Under the pieces are notes generated by a model. That model saw only the letters and a program-made list of their open reading frames with translations. It ran no database searches and was not told where the DNA came from. Source: Streptomyces sp. CB02056 (GTDB lineage Bacteria > Actinomycetota > Actinomycetes > Streptomycetales > Streptomycetaceae). Taken from it: a DNA stretch of 64,000 nt. Positions 34,317 through 43,222 of this stretch are shown piece after piece (position 1 is the stretch's first letter; each line of letters starts with the position of its first letter). A program made the position numbers and the translations under genes. The DNA is taken from contig NZ_LIPD01000007.1 in NCBI RefSeq assembly GCF_001905545.1, positions 186,001-250,000 of the forward strand, written 5' to 3'.

Positions 34317-35453
34317 ATGCCCACCACCGCACCCGAGGTCCACCGCGGCCTCGCCGGTGTCGTCGTCGACACCACCGGGATCTCCACCGTCATCCCGGAG
34401 ACCAACTCCCTCACCTACCGCGGCTACCCCGTCCAGGACCTCGCCGCCCACCGCTCCTTCGAGGAGGTCGCCTATCTGCTCTGGCACGGCGAACTGCCCG
34501 ACGGCGCCCAGCTGCGCGAGTTCCGGGCCCGCGAGCGCGCCCTGCGCCCGCTCGACCGCACCACCGCCGAGCTGCTCGCGAAACTGCCCGAGACCTGCCA
34601 CCCGATGGACGTGCTGCGCACCGCCGTCAGCTTCTTCGGCGCCGAGGACCCGACCGAGGACGACGGCCGCCCGGCGCCCGGCCTCGCCAAGTCCCTGACC
34701 CTGCTGGCGAAACTGCCCACCGTCGTCGCCGCCGACCAGCGCCGTCGCCGGGGCCTCGCCCCGATCGCACCGGACCCGGACCTCGGGTACGCGGAGAACT
34801 TCTTCCACATGTGCTTCGGCGCCGTGCCCGCCCCCGAGGTGGTCCGCTGCTTCGAGGTCTCGCTGGTGCTGTACGCCGAGCACAGCTTCAACGCCTCCAC
34901 CTTCACCGCCCGCGTCGTCACCTCCACCCTCTCCGACCTCTACAGCGCCGTCACCGCCGCGATCGGCGCGCTCAAGGGCCCGCTGCACGGCGGCGCCAAC
35001 GAGGCCGTGATGCACATGCTGGAGGAGATCGGCGACCCGGCCCGCGCCGCCGACTGGCTCGACGACGCCCTCGCGGCGAAGCGGAAGGTCATGGGCTTCG
35101 GCCACCGGGTCTACCAGCACGGCGACTCCCGCGTCCCGATCATGCAGGCCGCCCTCGACGACCTGGTGGCCCTGGCGGCCGACCCCGGGACGACCCGGCT
35201 GGCCGCCCTGCACGCGGCGCTGCGCGAGGCGGTGCTGGACCGCAAGGGCATCCACCCCAACCTCGACTACCCCGCGGGCCTCGCCTACCACCTGATGGGC
35301 TTCGACACCCCGGTCTTCACCCCGCTCTTCGTGATGAGCCGGGTCACCGGCTGGACCGCCCACATCACCGAACAGCTCGCCCACAACGCCCTGATCCGCC
35401 CGCTCGCCTCCTACGACGGCCCGGAACAGCGGCCGGTGCCGGCCTCCGCGTAG
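34317..35453 (+). CDS. prpC: 2-methylcitrate synthase / citrate synthase family
   Basis: 378 residues. Citrate synthase family signatures are clear: YRGYPVQDLA near the N-terminus, HSFNASTFTARV (first catalytic His), GPLHGGANEAVMHML (second His) and KVMGFGHRVY (third), with the catalytic Asp in LDYPAGLAYHLMG and a closing Arg. The length and operon context with prpD and prpB indicate 2-methylcitrate synthase, condensing propionyl-CoA and oxaloacetate; such enzymes also accept acetyl-CoA. It starts 19 bases after prpB. Confidence 0.95.
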   Translation: MPTTAPEVHRGLAGVVVDTTGISTVIPETNSLTYRGYPVQDLAAHRSFEEVAYLLWHGELPDGAQLREFRARERALRPLDRTTAELLAKLPETCHPMDVLRTAVSFFGAEDPTEDDGRPAPGLAKSLTLLAKLPTVVAADQRRRRGLAPIAPDPDLGYAENFFHMCFGAVPAPEVVRCFEVSLVLYAEHSFNASTFTARVVTSTLSDLYSAVTAAIGALKGPLHGGANEAVMHMLEEIGDPARAADWLDDALAAKRKVMGFGHRVYQHGDSRVPIMQAALDDLVALAADPGTTRLAALHAALREAVLDRKGIHPNLDYPAGLAYHLMGFDTPVFTPLFVMSRVTGWTAHITEQLAHNALIRPLASYDGPEQRPVPASA

Positions 35454-35474
35454 GAGACCGGCACCGCCGTCCGG

Positions 35475-36326
35475 TCAGGCCCGCGGGGTGGTGAAGCGGT
35501 AGCCGGAGTCGATCAGGGAGGGGAGGAAGCGCGTGAGAGCGGCCACCGTCTGCGAACGGTCGCCCCCGCCGTCATGGGTGAGCACGATCGCTCCCGGGCG
35601 CATCTCCTTCGTGAGCCGACCGAGGATCACGTCCGTCCCCGGCTCTGCCCAGTCCTCCGGGTCGACCGTCCAGCCCATCGGCCGCATCCCGAGCTCCCTG
35701 CTCGTCCTGAGCGTCCTCGGGGCCCAGTCCCCGCCCGGGGCCCGGAACCAGACGGGCGACTTGCCGGTGATCCCGGCGAGGAGGTCGGAGGTGCGCGTCA
35801 GCTCCTCCCGCACCTGGGCGTCGTCGGGAAGGTGACGGAGGTCCGGATGGCTCCAGGTGTGGTTGCCGATGCGGTGCCCCCGCGCCGCGATCTCCCGGAC
35901 CAGGTCGGGACGGGCGGCCGCGTTCTCGCCGATCAGGAAGAACGTCGCCCGGATCCCGTGCTTCTCCAGCAGCGCCAGGACGTCGGGGGTGTGGCGCGGA
36001 TGGGGTCCGTCGTCGATGGTGAGGGCCACCACCTTCCCCTCCTCCGCGAGTTCGAACAGCGGCCGGCTCTCCGCCTCGGTCAGCACCCTGGGGGCTTCCG
36101 GGGCGGCCTCCGGCGCGGTTTCAGGCGCGGCCTCCGGCGCGGCCGCCGGTGCGGCTTCCGGTGCGGCCGCCGGGGGTGCGGCCGCGGGCGGCGGCCCGGC
36201 GTTCCCTCTCGGCGCGGTACCGGGTTCCCCGGCCCGCCGTGCTCCCCCGCACCCTGCGGCGCCGAGGACCGACAACCCGGCCGCGGCCAGGATCAGCCTT
36301 CGCGAGACAATCTGATGATCTGACAT
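35475..36326 (-). CDS. Tat-type lipoprotein polysaccharide deacetylase (NodB domain)
   Basis: 283 residues from ATG 36326; an upstream GTG (36371) gives a poor N-terminus. The leader has VSRRLILAAAG, a twin-arginine pattern, then LGAAGC, a lipobox, so export and lipid anchoring are likely. A Pro/Ala/Glu linker with PEAA repeats spans about 30-80. The NodB homology domain follows: TIDDGPHPR (catalytic Asp and metal Asp), HTWSHPDL (metal His pair), RAPGGDW and LTHDGGG. It should remove acetyl groups from peptidoglycan or another cell-surface glycan. It converges on the prp operon. Confidence 0.92.
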   Translation of the reverse strand: MSDHQIVSRRLILAAAGLSVLGAAGCGGARRAGEPGTAPRGNAGPPPAAAPPAAAPEAAPAAAPEAAPETAPEAAPEAPRVLTEAESRPLFELAEEGKVVALTIDDGPHPRHTPDVLALLEKHGIRATFFLIGENAAARPDLVREIAARGHRIGNHTWSHPDLRHLPDDAQVREELTRTSDLLAGITGKSPVWFRAPGGDWAPRTLRTSRELGMRPMGWTVDPEDWAEPGTDVILGRLTKEMRPGAIVLTHDGGGDRSQTVAALTRFLPSLIDSGYRFTTPRA

Positions 36327-36541
36327 TTTCTGGGTGTCCCCCCGGGCCTGACGCCCCCTCCCGGCGTTCACCCCGAGGGACCCACATCACCACCCGGAAG
36401 GACCCAGGGCCACACGGTCGGCGGCACGGTGCCGGGTCCGTCGCCGTCGCCCGGCCTGCGGCCGGGACGCCCCGACCACAGGGCCCCGACCGCGGCACCC
36501 GGGTGCCGCCCGCCGCCGGTGCGACGTCTCGGCGGCACCGG

Positions 36542-38005
36542 TCAGCGGCGCCCCTCCCGATCTCCGTCGCGCCCTTCGGCGACGACCGGGTAGGGCACCC
36601 TGGTGCGCCGGTCCGGGTCCACCACCAGCCGGCCGCCGACGGGGGGCCGGGCTCGCTGGGCGCAGTCGGTCCGCTCGCAGATCCGGCAGCCCAGGCCGAT
36701 CGGCGTGGCCGCCTCCCGGCCGTCCAGGGCGATGCCCTCGGCGTAGACCAGGCGGTGGGCGTGGCGCAGCTCGCAGCCGAGCGCGACGGCGAACTCGCTG
36801 CGCGGCGCGCGGTGGCCGAAGCCGCCGTGGGTGACGGTGCGGGCGATCCAGAAGTACCGCTTGCCGTCCGGCATCTCGGCGATCTGGGTGAGGATCCGGC
36901 CCGGCGCCGAGAAGGCCTCGTAGACCGTCCAGAGCGGGCAGGTGCCGCCGAGGCGGGAGAAGTGGAAGTCGGTCGCGGACTGCCGCTTGGAGATGTTGCC
37001 CGCCCGGTCGGCGCGCAGGAAGGAGAACGGCACGCCCCGGCGGCCGGTGCGCTGCAGGGTGCTCAGCCGGTGGCAAACCGTCTCGAAGCCGACCCCGAAG
37101 CGGGCGCCGAGCAGGTCGATGTCGTAGCGCAGCTCCTCGGCGGCGGCGTGGAAGGCCGAGTAGGGCATCAGCAGCGCACCGGCGAAGTAGGTGGCGAGGC
37201 CGATCCGGGCGAGGTCCGCCGCCTGGGGCGAGGTGAGGTCGGGCCCTGCCGCCGAGACCAGCGCGTCGAGCAGCGGCCGGTGCTCCAGCAGCGCGAGCTG
37301 GGTGGCCAGTTGGAAGGCCCGCTGACCGTCGGTCAGCCACGCGGAGAGGCGGAGGGTGCCGCTCACCGGATCGAACCGGCGCATCTCCGCCTGCCGCCGG
37401 TGGTCCGCGTCAACCACCCGCACGCCGTGCCGTTCGCCGAGTGCGGCCGCCAGCGCGGCGGCGAGGCCGCCGGCCGTGGTCGCCCCGAGCGCGGTCGCGG
37501 TGCGCTCGGCCTGCTCGTCCAGGGCCGGGATGTGGTTGTGGTGTGTGTAGAAGAAGTCCCGTACCTCGTCGTGGGGTTCGGCCGGGCTGAGCGCGGCGGT
37601 CCCGGCAGTGTCGCCGAGATCGGCGACCCTGGCGGCCGCCTCCCGGTAGCGGCGGTACAGCGCGACGAGCGCCCGGGCGACGTCGGGGTGGTCCCGGCTC
37701 ACCTCCGCGACGTCCTCGGCCGGGACGGGGGCGCCGCACGCCTCGTCGGCGAGGGCGGCGCGCAGGTCGGTGGCGAGGCGCTCCTCGTCGGCCTCGGAGA
37801 AGAACTCCGGGTCCACGCCGAACACCTCGGCGATCCGCAGCAGCACGGCGGCGGTGAGCGGGCGCTGGCTGTGCTCGATCTGGTTGAGGTAGCTGGTCGA
37901 GATGCCGAGCTCGTGGGCCAGCTCGACCTGGTTCATGCCGTGCTCGCGGCGCAGCCGGCGCAGCTTGGCGTGGGCGAAGATCTTGCGCCCGACGGGACGT
38001 GCCAT
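36542..38005 (-). CDS. RamB/PrpR-like (ScfR family) transcriptional regulator, copy 2
   Basis: 487 residues from ATG 38005; the upstream GTG (38017) sits on the GAGGGG ribosome-binding site. An XRE helix-turn-helix (LRRLRREHGMNQVELAHELG) is followed by the same long domain as copy 1, with GGTCPLWTVYEAF and the Cys cluster GLGCRICERTDCAQRA. The two regulators are clearly paralogous along their full length. CCTTCGCAAC occurs 54 bases before its start, so auto- or cross-regulation with copy 1 is likely. One may govern the glyoxylate genes and the other the methylcitrate genes; the sequence does not say which. Confidence 0.92.
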   Translation of the reverse strand: MARPVGRKIFAHAKLRRLRREHGMNQVELAHELGISTSYLNQIEHSQRPLTAAVLLRIAEVFGVDPEFFSEADEERLATDLRAALADEACGAPVPAEDVAEVSRDHPDVARALVALYRRYREAAARVADLGDTAGTAALSPAEPHDEVRDFFYTHHNHIPALDEQAERTATALGATTAGGLAAALAAALGERHGVRVVDADHRRQAEMRRFDPVSGTLRLSAWLTDGQRAFQLATQLALLEHRPLLDALVSAAGPDLTSPQAADLARIGLATYFAGALLMPYSAFHAAAEELRYDIDLLGARFGVGFETVCHRLSTLQRTGRRGVPFSFLRADRAGNISKRQSATDFHFSRLGGTCPLWTVYEAFSAPGRILTQIAEMPDGKRYFWIARTVTHGGFGHRAPRSEFAVALGCELRHAHRLVYAEGIALDGREAATPIGLGCRICERTDCAQRARPPVGGRLVVDPDRRTRVPYPVVAEGRDGDREGRR

Positions 38006-38058
38006 GGTGCGACGCACCCCTCTTCTCTGTTCTTCCCCGGTCTTCTCTTCCCCGGATG

Positions 38059-38068
38059 GTTGCGAAGG
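38059..38068 (-). promoter_or_regulatory. CCTTCGCAAC operator-like site upstream of regulator copy 2
   Basis: An exact minus-strand copy of the decamer found twice in the regulator-aceA intergenic region, located between the folP stop and the start of the second ScfR-type gene. Confidence 0.55.
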
Positions 38069-38069
38069 C

Positions 38070-38951
38070 CTACACCGGTACCTGGCCGACGGTCATCCGG
38101 TGGGCCCGCACGGCCGCCTCGACCCGCACGGCATCGGCGGCCGCCCGCACCTCGTGGACCCGTACGGCCCAGGCGCCCTGCGCGGCGGCCAGGACGGCGG
38201 CGGCCGAGGTCGCGTCGTCCCGCTCCCGGGCCGGGCGGGGCTCGCCGGTGGCCGGGTCGGCGAGCAGTTCGCCGAGGAAGCGCTTGCGGGAGGGCCCGAC
38301 CAGGAGCGGGCGGTCCAGCACGGCCCAGGCGTCCAGGGCGGCGAGCAGCGCCCAGTCGTCGCCCCGGCCCTTGGCGAAGCCGAGGCCGGGGTCGAGGACG
38401 ACCTGCTCCGGGTCGACGCCGGCCGACACCACGGCGTCCATTTGGCGCCCCACTTCGGCGACCACCTCGGCGACGACGTCCCCGTAGTCGGCCAGGTCGT
38501 CCATCCCCTGGGACTGCCCCCGCCAGTGCATGACGACGAACGGCACACCGGCCCGCGCGGCCGTCTTGGCCATGGCCTCGTCCGCCCGGCCGCCGCTGAC
38601 GTCGTTGACGATCCGGGCCCCGGCGTCCACCGCGGCCTCGGCGACCCGGGCGCGCATCGTGTCGATGCTCACCAGGACGCCCTGCCGGGCGAGTCCGCGC
38701 ACCACCGGCAGCACCCGCGCGAGCTCCTCCTCGACCGGCACCCGGCGGGCGCCGGGGCGGGTCGACTCGCCACCCACGTCCACCATGTCGGCGCCCCGCG
38801 CGGCCAGCGCCAGTCCGTGCTCCACCGCCCGGCCCGGGTCCAGCCAGCATCCCCCGTCCGAGAACGAGTCCGGGGTGACGTTGAGGATTCCCATGACCGC
38901 GCAGCGACCCCAGTCGGGAAGTCCGGGAAGGGCGTACGCATGTCTTTCCAT
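38070..38951 (-). CDS. folP: Dihydropteroate synthase
   Basis: 293 residues from ATG 38951; upstream ATGs add a non-conserved leader. Family motifs in order: MGILNVTPDSFSDGG, DVGGESTRPGA, VSIDTMRARVAEAA, IVNDVSGG, VVLDPGLGFAKG, LLVGPSRKRFLGEL and a C-terminal VRVHEV. It joins p-aminobenzoate to the pterin pyrophosphate in folate synthesis. It is divergent from metF, which uses the folate one-carbon carrier. Ribosome-binding site support is weak for this start. Confidence 0.93.
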   Translation of the reverse strand: MERHAYALPGLPDWGRCAVMGILNVTPDSFSDGGCWLDPGRAVEHGLALAARGADMVDVGGESTRPGARRVPVEEELARVLPVVRGLARQGVLVSIDTMRARVAEAAVDAGARIVNDVSGGRADEAMAKTAARAGVPFVVMHWRGQSQGMDDLADYGDVVAEVVAEVGRQMDAVVSAGVDPEQVVLDPGLGFAKGRGDDWALLAALDAWAVLDRPLLVGPSRKRFLGELLADPATGEPRPARERDDATSAAAVLAAAQGAWAVRVHEVRAAADAVRVEAAVRAHRMTVGQVPV

Positions 38952-39085
38952 GGCCCTATTGTGCAGCCTCCGGAGGCCGTTTCGCGACCACTTCCGACCG
39001 CCCTCGATCGCGGCCGGAGAAAACCCGCGTATCACACTGTGGACTTTCCACCACGCCATTCCGAGCGGGCGTATACCGTCCTGTC

Positions 39086-40003
39086 ATGACACTCGGGAAA
39101 CCCTCCACACGCACCGACCGGGCGGCGACCGTCCGCGATCTCCTGGCCACCGGAAAGCGTTCCTATTCGTTCGAGTTCATGCCGCCGCGGAACGCCGAGG
39201 CGGAGGCCGGACTGTGGAACGCGATCCGCCGGCTGGAGGCACTCTCCCCCACCTTCGTCTCGGTGACCTACGGTGCGGGCGGCTCGACCCGGGAGCGGAC
39301 GGTGAACGTCACCGGCCGCATCGCCCAGGAGACGACCCTCACCCCGGCCGCGCACCTGACCGCCGTCGGCCACAGCGTCGGCGAGCTCAGGAACATCCTC
39401 GGGCACTACGCCGACCAGGGAGTACGGAACATCCTGGCCCTGCGCGGCGACCCACCGGGCGACCCGCTGGGTGCCTGGGTCCGGCATCCGGGCGGGGTCG
39501 AGTACGCCGCCGACCTGGTTCACCTCATCAAGGACTCGGGCGACTTCTGCGTCGGGGTGGCGGCTTTCCCGGAAATGCACCCGAGGTCACCGGACTGGGA
39601 GTCGGAAATCCGGCACTTCGTCACGAAGTGCCGTTCCGGAGCCGACTACGCGATCACCCAGATGTTCTTCGAGGTGGACGGATACCTCCGTTTCCGTGAC
39701 CGTCTCCAGAAGGCCGGATGCGATATTCCGGTGATTCCGGAGATCATGCCGGTGACCAGCATCCGGTCACTGCGCCGAATTCCGACCCTGAGCACCGCTG
39801 CCATTCCCACAGCCCTCTCCGACCGCATGCTGGAACACCAAAACGATCCCGCCGCCGTACGCTCGATCGGGATCGAGCACGCCACCGCCATGTGCCGGCG
39901 GCTGCTTTCCGAAGGCGTGCCCGGGCTGCATTTCATGACCATGAACTTCTCCACGGTCACCACCGAGATCTACCAGAACCTCGGCCTGCCCCGGTCCGGC
40001 TGA
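39086..40003 (+). CDS. metF: 5,10-methylenetetrahydrofolate reductase
   Basis: 305 residues, the size of bacterial MetF. SYSFEFMPPRNAEAE holds the catalytic Glu, VTYGAGGSTR the flavin/folate region, LALRGDPPGD the conserved Asp segment, and DYAITQMFFEVD and MPVTS the folate-binding parts. It makes 5-methyltetrahydrofolate, the methyl donor used by the convergent metE enzyme. Its N-terminal third uses slightly more A/T in third positions than its neighbours. Confidence 0.95.
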   Translation: MTLGKPSTRTDRAATVRDLLATGKRSYSFEFMPPRNAEAEAGLWNAIRRLEALSPTFVSVTYGAGGSTRERTVNVTGRIAQETTLTPAAHLTAVGHSVGELRNILGHYADQGVRNILALRGDPPGDPLGAWVRHPGGVEYAADLVHLIKDSGDFCVGVAAFPEMHPRSPDWESEIRHFVTKCRSGADYAITQMFFEVDGYLRFRDRLQKAGCDIPVIPEIMPVTSIRSLRRIPTLSTAAIPTALSDRMLEHQNDPAAVRSIGIEHATAMCRRLLSEGVPGLHFMTMNFSTVTTEIYQNLGLPRSG

Positions 40004-40006
40004 ACG

Positions 40007-40042
40007 GGCATGCGGGCCGCGCCGCGACGCGGCCCGCATGCC
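40007..40042. terminator. Bidirectional terminator between metF and metE
   Basis: A perfect 15-base stem (40007-40021 and 40028-40042) with a six-base loop lies between the convergent stops. Confidence 0.85.
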
Positions 40043-40086
40043 GTGGCGGGCGTCCCGAACCGGCGGAGGAGTCCCGCCCGGGCGCG

Positions 40087-42402
40087 TCAGCCGGCGAGTT
40101 CCTCGCGCAGCAGGCGGGCGGCGCCGACCAGGCTCTCCAGCGAGGCCCGGGTCTCCGGCCAGCCGCGGGTCTTCAGCCCGCAGTCGGGGTTGACCCAGAG
40201 CCGCTCCGCCGGGATCGCGGCCAGGCCCGCGCGCAGCAGGGAGACGGCCTCCTCGGTGCTGGGGACGCGCGGGGAGTGGATGTCCCAGACGCCGGGGCCG
40301 ACCTCGCGCGGGTAGCCCGCCTCGGCCAGCTCGCCCGCCACCTCCATGTGGGAGCGGGTGGCCTCCAGGGAGATGACGTCGGCGTCGAGGTCGTCGATCG
40401 CCGTCATGATGGCGCCGAACTCGGCGTAGCACATGTGGGTGTGGATCTGGGTGTCGGCGCGGACACCGGAGGTGGCGAGGCGGAAGGCCTCGGTGGCCCA
40501 GTCCAGGTACGCCGGTCGGGCGGCGGCCCGCAGCGGGAGGGTCTCGCGCAGGGCCGGCTCGTCGACCTGGACGACGGCGGCGCCCCCGGCCTCCAGGTCG
40601 ACGACCTCGTCGCGCAGGGCGAGGGCGACCTGGCGGGCGGTGTCGGCGAGCGGCTGGTCGTCGCGGACGAAGGACCAGGCGAGCATGGTGACCGGGCCGG
40701 TGAGCATGCCCTTGACCGGACGGTCGGTCAGGCCCTGCGCGTAGCGGAACCAGTCGACGGTCATCGGGTGCGGACGGGAGATGTCCCCGGCGAGGACCGG
40801 CGGGCGCACGTACCGGGTGCCGTAGGACTGCACCCAGCCGTGCCGGGTGGCCAGGTAGCCGGTGAGCTGCTCGGCGAAGTACTGGACCATGTCGTTGCGC
40901 TCGGGCTCGCCGTGCACCAGGACGTCCAGGCCGGCCTTCTCCTGGTACGCGATGACCTCACGGACCTCGGCCTCCATCCGCTCCCGGTACGTGGCGCCGT
41001 CGATCCGACCGGCCGTCAGGTCGGCCCGGGCGACGCGCAGTTCGGTGGTCTGCGGGAAGGAGCCGATGGTGGTGGTCGGCAGCAGCGGCAGGCCGAGCCG
41101 GGCGCGCTGGGCCTCGGCCCGCTGCGGGTAGGCCTGGGCGCGGCGGGCGTCCGCGTCGGTGACGGCGGCGATCCGGGCGCGCACCGCCGGGTCGCGGGTG
41201 ATCGGCGAGCCCGCGCGGGAGGCCAGGTCGGCCCGGTTGGCCGCGAGGTCGGCGGCGATCGCGCCGGTGCCCTCGCGCAGGCCGCGGGCGAGCAGCGCCG
41301 CCTCGGCGGCCTTCTGCTTGGCGAAGGCCAGCCAGCGGGCGATCTGCGGGTCGATGTCGCGTTCGAGGGTGGCGTCGATCGGCACGTGCAGCAGGGAGCA
41401 GGACGGCGCGACGTCGACGGTGTCGGCGAGGCCCAGCAGGGTCGCCAGGGTCGTGAGGGATTTCTCCAGGTCGTTGATCCAGATGTTGCGCCCGTCGATC
41501 ACCCCCGCCACCAGCCGCTTGCCGGGCAGGCCGCCGGCGGCGGCGAGGTCCTCCAGGTTGGCCGCGGCCGGGCCGGTGAAGTCCAGTGCCAGACCCTCGA
41601 TCGGGGCCTTCGCCAGGACCGGCAGGGCGTCGCCGAGCCGGTCGAAGTAGCTGGCGACCAGCAGCTTGGGCCGGTCGGTGAGGGCGCCCAGCTCGCGGTA
41701 GGCGCGGGCGGCGGCGTTGAGCTCGGCCGGGGTGCGGTCCTGGACCAGCGCGGGCTCGTCCAGCTGCACCCAGTCGGCGCCGGCGGCGCGCAACCCGGCC
41801 AGCAGCTCCGCGTAGACGGGCAGCAGCCGGTCCAGCAGGGTGATCGGCTGGAAGTCGGCGGCCACCCCGGGCGCCGGCTTGGCGAGCAGCAGGTAGGTGA
41901 CCGGCCCGACCAGCACCGGCCGGGCCGCGTGGCCGAGCAGCAGCGCCTCGCGCAGCTCGCCGACGGCCTTGGCCGGGTTCGCCGTGAACACCGTGTCCGG
42001 CCCCAGCTCCGGCACCAGGTAGTGGTAGTTGGTGTCGAACCACTTGGTCATCTCCAGCGGGGCGACGTCCTGGTTGCCGCGCGCCATGGCGAAGTACCCG
42101 TCCAGCGGGTCGGCTTCGACGGCGGCCCGGTGCCGGGGCGGGATCGCGCCGACGGCGACGGTGGTGTCCAGCACGTGGTCGTAGAACGAGAAGTCACCGG
42201 TCGGGACCTCTTCGACGCCGGAGTCGGCGAGCTGCTGCCAGTTCCCCCGGCGCAGGTCGGCGGCGGTGGCCAGCAGCACCTCGGCGGTGACCGAGCCCTT
42301 CCAGTAGCCCTCGATGGCCTTCTTGAGCTCCCGGCCCCGGCCCTGGCGGGGGTAGCCGTACGCGGTGGCGACGCTCGCCGCGGCTGCGGACTTCGTGGTC
42401 AA
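40087..42402 (-). CDS. metE: Cobalamin-independent methionine synthase
   Basis: 771 residues from a TTG start with AAGGAGAG six bases upstream. The N-terminal folate-binding barrel starts YGYPRQGRGRELKKA; the C-terminal catalytic barrel has TTTIGSFPQT, the zinc His and Cys in HTHMCYAEF, and the final WVNPDCGLKTRGW with the second zinc Cys. It methylates homocysteine from methyltetrahydropteroyl-polyglutamate without B12. A canonical cobalamin riboswitch on the same strand upstream means it should be made only when B12 is scarce. Confidence 0.97.
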   Translation of the reverse strand: MTTKSAAAASVATAYGYPRQGRGRELKKAIEGYWKGSVTAEVLLATAADLRRGNWQQLADSGVEEVPTGDFSFYDHVLDTTVAVGAIPPRHRAAVEADPLDGYFAMARGNQDVAPLEMTKWFDTNYHYLVPELGPDTVFTANPAKAVGELREALLLGHAARPVLVGPVTYLLLAKPAPGVAADFQPITLLDRLLPVYAELLAGLRAAGADWVQLDEPALVQDRTPAELNAAARAYRELGALTDRPKLLVASYFDRLGDALPVLAKAPIEGLALDFTGPAAANLEDLAAAGGLPGKRLVAGVIDGRNIWINDLEKSLTTLATLLGLADTVDVAPSCSLLHVPIDATLERDIDPQIARWLAFAKQKAAEAALLARGLREGTGAIAADLAANRADLASRAGSPITRDPAVRARIAAVTDADARRAQAYPQRAEAQRARLGLPLLPTTTIGSFPQTTELRVARADLTAGRIDGATYRERMEAEVREVIAYQEKAGLDVLVHGEPERNDMVQYFAEQLTGYLATRHGWVQSYGTRYVRPPVLAGDISRPHPMTVDWFRYAQGLTDRPVKGMLTGPVTMLAWSFVRDDQPLADTARQVALALRDEVVDLEAGGAAVVQVDEPALRETLPLRAAARPAYLDWATEAFRLATSGVRADTQIHTHMCYAEFGAIMTAIDDLDADVISLEATRSHMEVAGELAEAGYPREVGPGVWDIHSPRVPSTEEAVSLLRAGLAAIPAERLWVNPDCGLKTRGWPETRASLESLVGAARLLREELAG

Positions 42403-42582
42403 GGGACTCTCCTTCGCGAGTCTGTTCTCCTCAGGTACCCGGAGACGGCACGAAGGCGCGAAGGGATGACGTACCCGGCGGCGGCCGTCACGGGAACGTA
42501 CGGGCCTGGTCCGCCTGGTATGGTCGCCGACCCGCCCACGAGGTCACCGGATAGCCGCGCGCGGGTCGTCCGCGGGCGGGCA

Positions 42583-42775
42583 GTGGCAGGTCTTCGGACT
42601 CGCGGGCGCGTCCGTCCCGTGAAGGGCGGACACCTACTGGCCGTCGCTTCCCAGACCCGTCCCGGGTCCAGTGCGTATGACGGCGGTCGTTCCCACTCAC
42701 CGCTGCGGGGCAGTCCCGGACTGGCCAGTCGAAAGGCGTCACCGGGTTCCCTCTTGCGACGCCCTGCCTGGCGGA
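42583..42775 (-). promoter_or_regulatory. Cobalamin riboswitch, full-length class, controlling metE
   Basis: Read on the minus strand: GAGGGAACCCGGTGACG, GACTGCCCCGCAGCGGTGAG, GGTCTGGGAAGCGACGGCC, CCAGTAGG and the B12 box GCGAGTCCGAAGACCTGCC (42603-42585). All conserved blocks of the long class are present. It ends about 180 bases before the metE start. The rest of 42403-42886 shows only short weak hairpins. Confidence 0.93.
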
Positions 42776-42886
42776 CAGGGCGAACCAGCTGCACCGTCAG
42801 CTTAGGGGCAAAGCACCGGGCCCGGCGCGGGAATCTCGGAACCCGTCCGGATGGTGGAACGCCACCACGGCTCGCGGGGCCGGTGG

Positions 42887-43177
42887 TCAGGTCCGCGTCG
42901 GGGTGTCCGGCGTGCGCGGCAGGGCGGCGCGGATGTCCGCGAGCAGTCCGGTCAGGCCACATCCCGGACCCAGTCGGCCGTCCAGTCGCGCGAGCTGGTC
43001 GGCCGGGATGCCCGCCAGTATCCGTTCGGCTTCGCCCAGCAGCCGCCGTCCCCGCTGGAGGTCGGACCTCATCCTGGCGACCTGCGCCTGCGCCCCGCCC
43101 AGCTGGCGGCGGGCGGATTCCAGTGCGGCGTGCTGTTCCGGGGTCAGGACGACGACCTCGACCCCGTCCAGCGTCAT
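42887..43177 (-). CDS. Small predicted coiled-coil protein downstream of the ECF genes
   Basis: 96 residues; I do not recognise a family. The middle (about 12-60) is heptad-like and rich in Gln, Arg, Glu and Leu (QHAALESARRQLGG, then RSDLQRGRRLLGEAERIL), predicting an alpha-helical coiled coil. No signal peptide or membrane segment is visible. Third codon positions are strongly G/C, which supports coding. It starts 46 bases after the ECF S-component stop on the same strand, but the ribosome-binding site is weak. It could be part of the transporter operon or an independent gene. Confidence 0.55.
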   Translation of the reverse strand: MTLDGVEVVVLTPEQHAALESARRQLGGAQAQVARMRSDLQRGRRLLGEAERILAGIPADQLARLDGRLGPGCGLTGLLADIRAALPRTPDTPTRT

Positions 43178-43222
43178 CGTCCGGTGCTTCGCGGGCTTGG
43201 GTACGATGGTCGGCCTTTCGGT

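Noticed and set aside
36492..36509. 18-bp perfect palindrome of GCGGCACC type
   Set aside because: It lies in a GC-rich spacer between two minus-strand genes; no second copy was seen and chance palindromes are common at this base composition.
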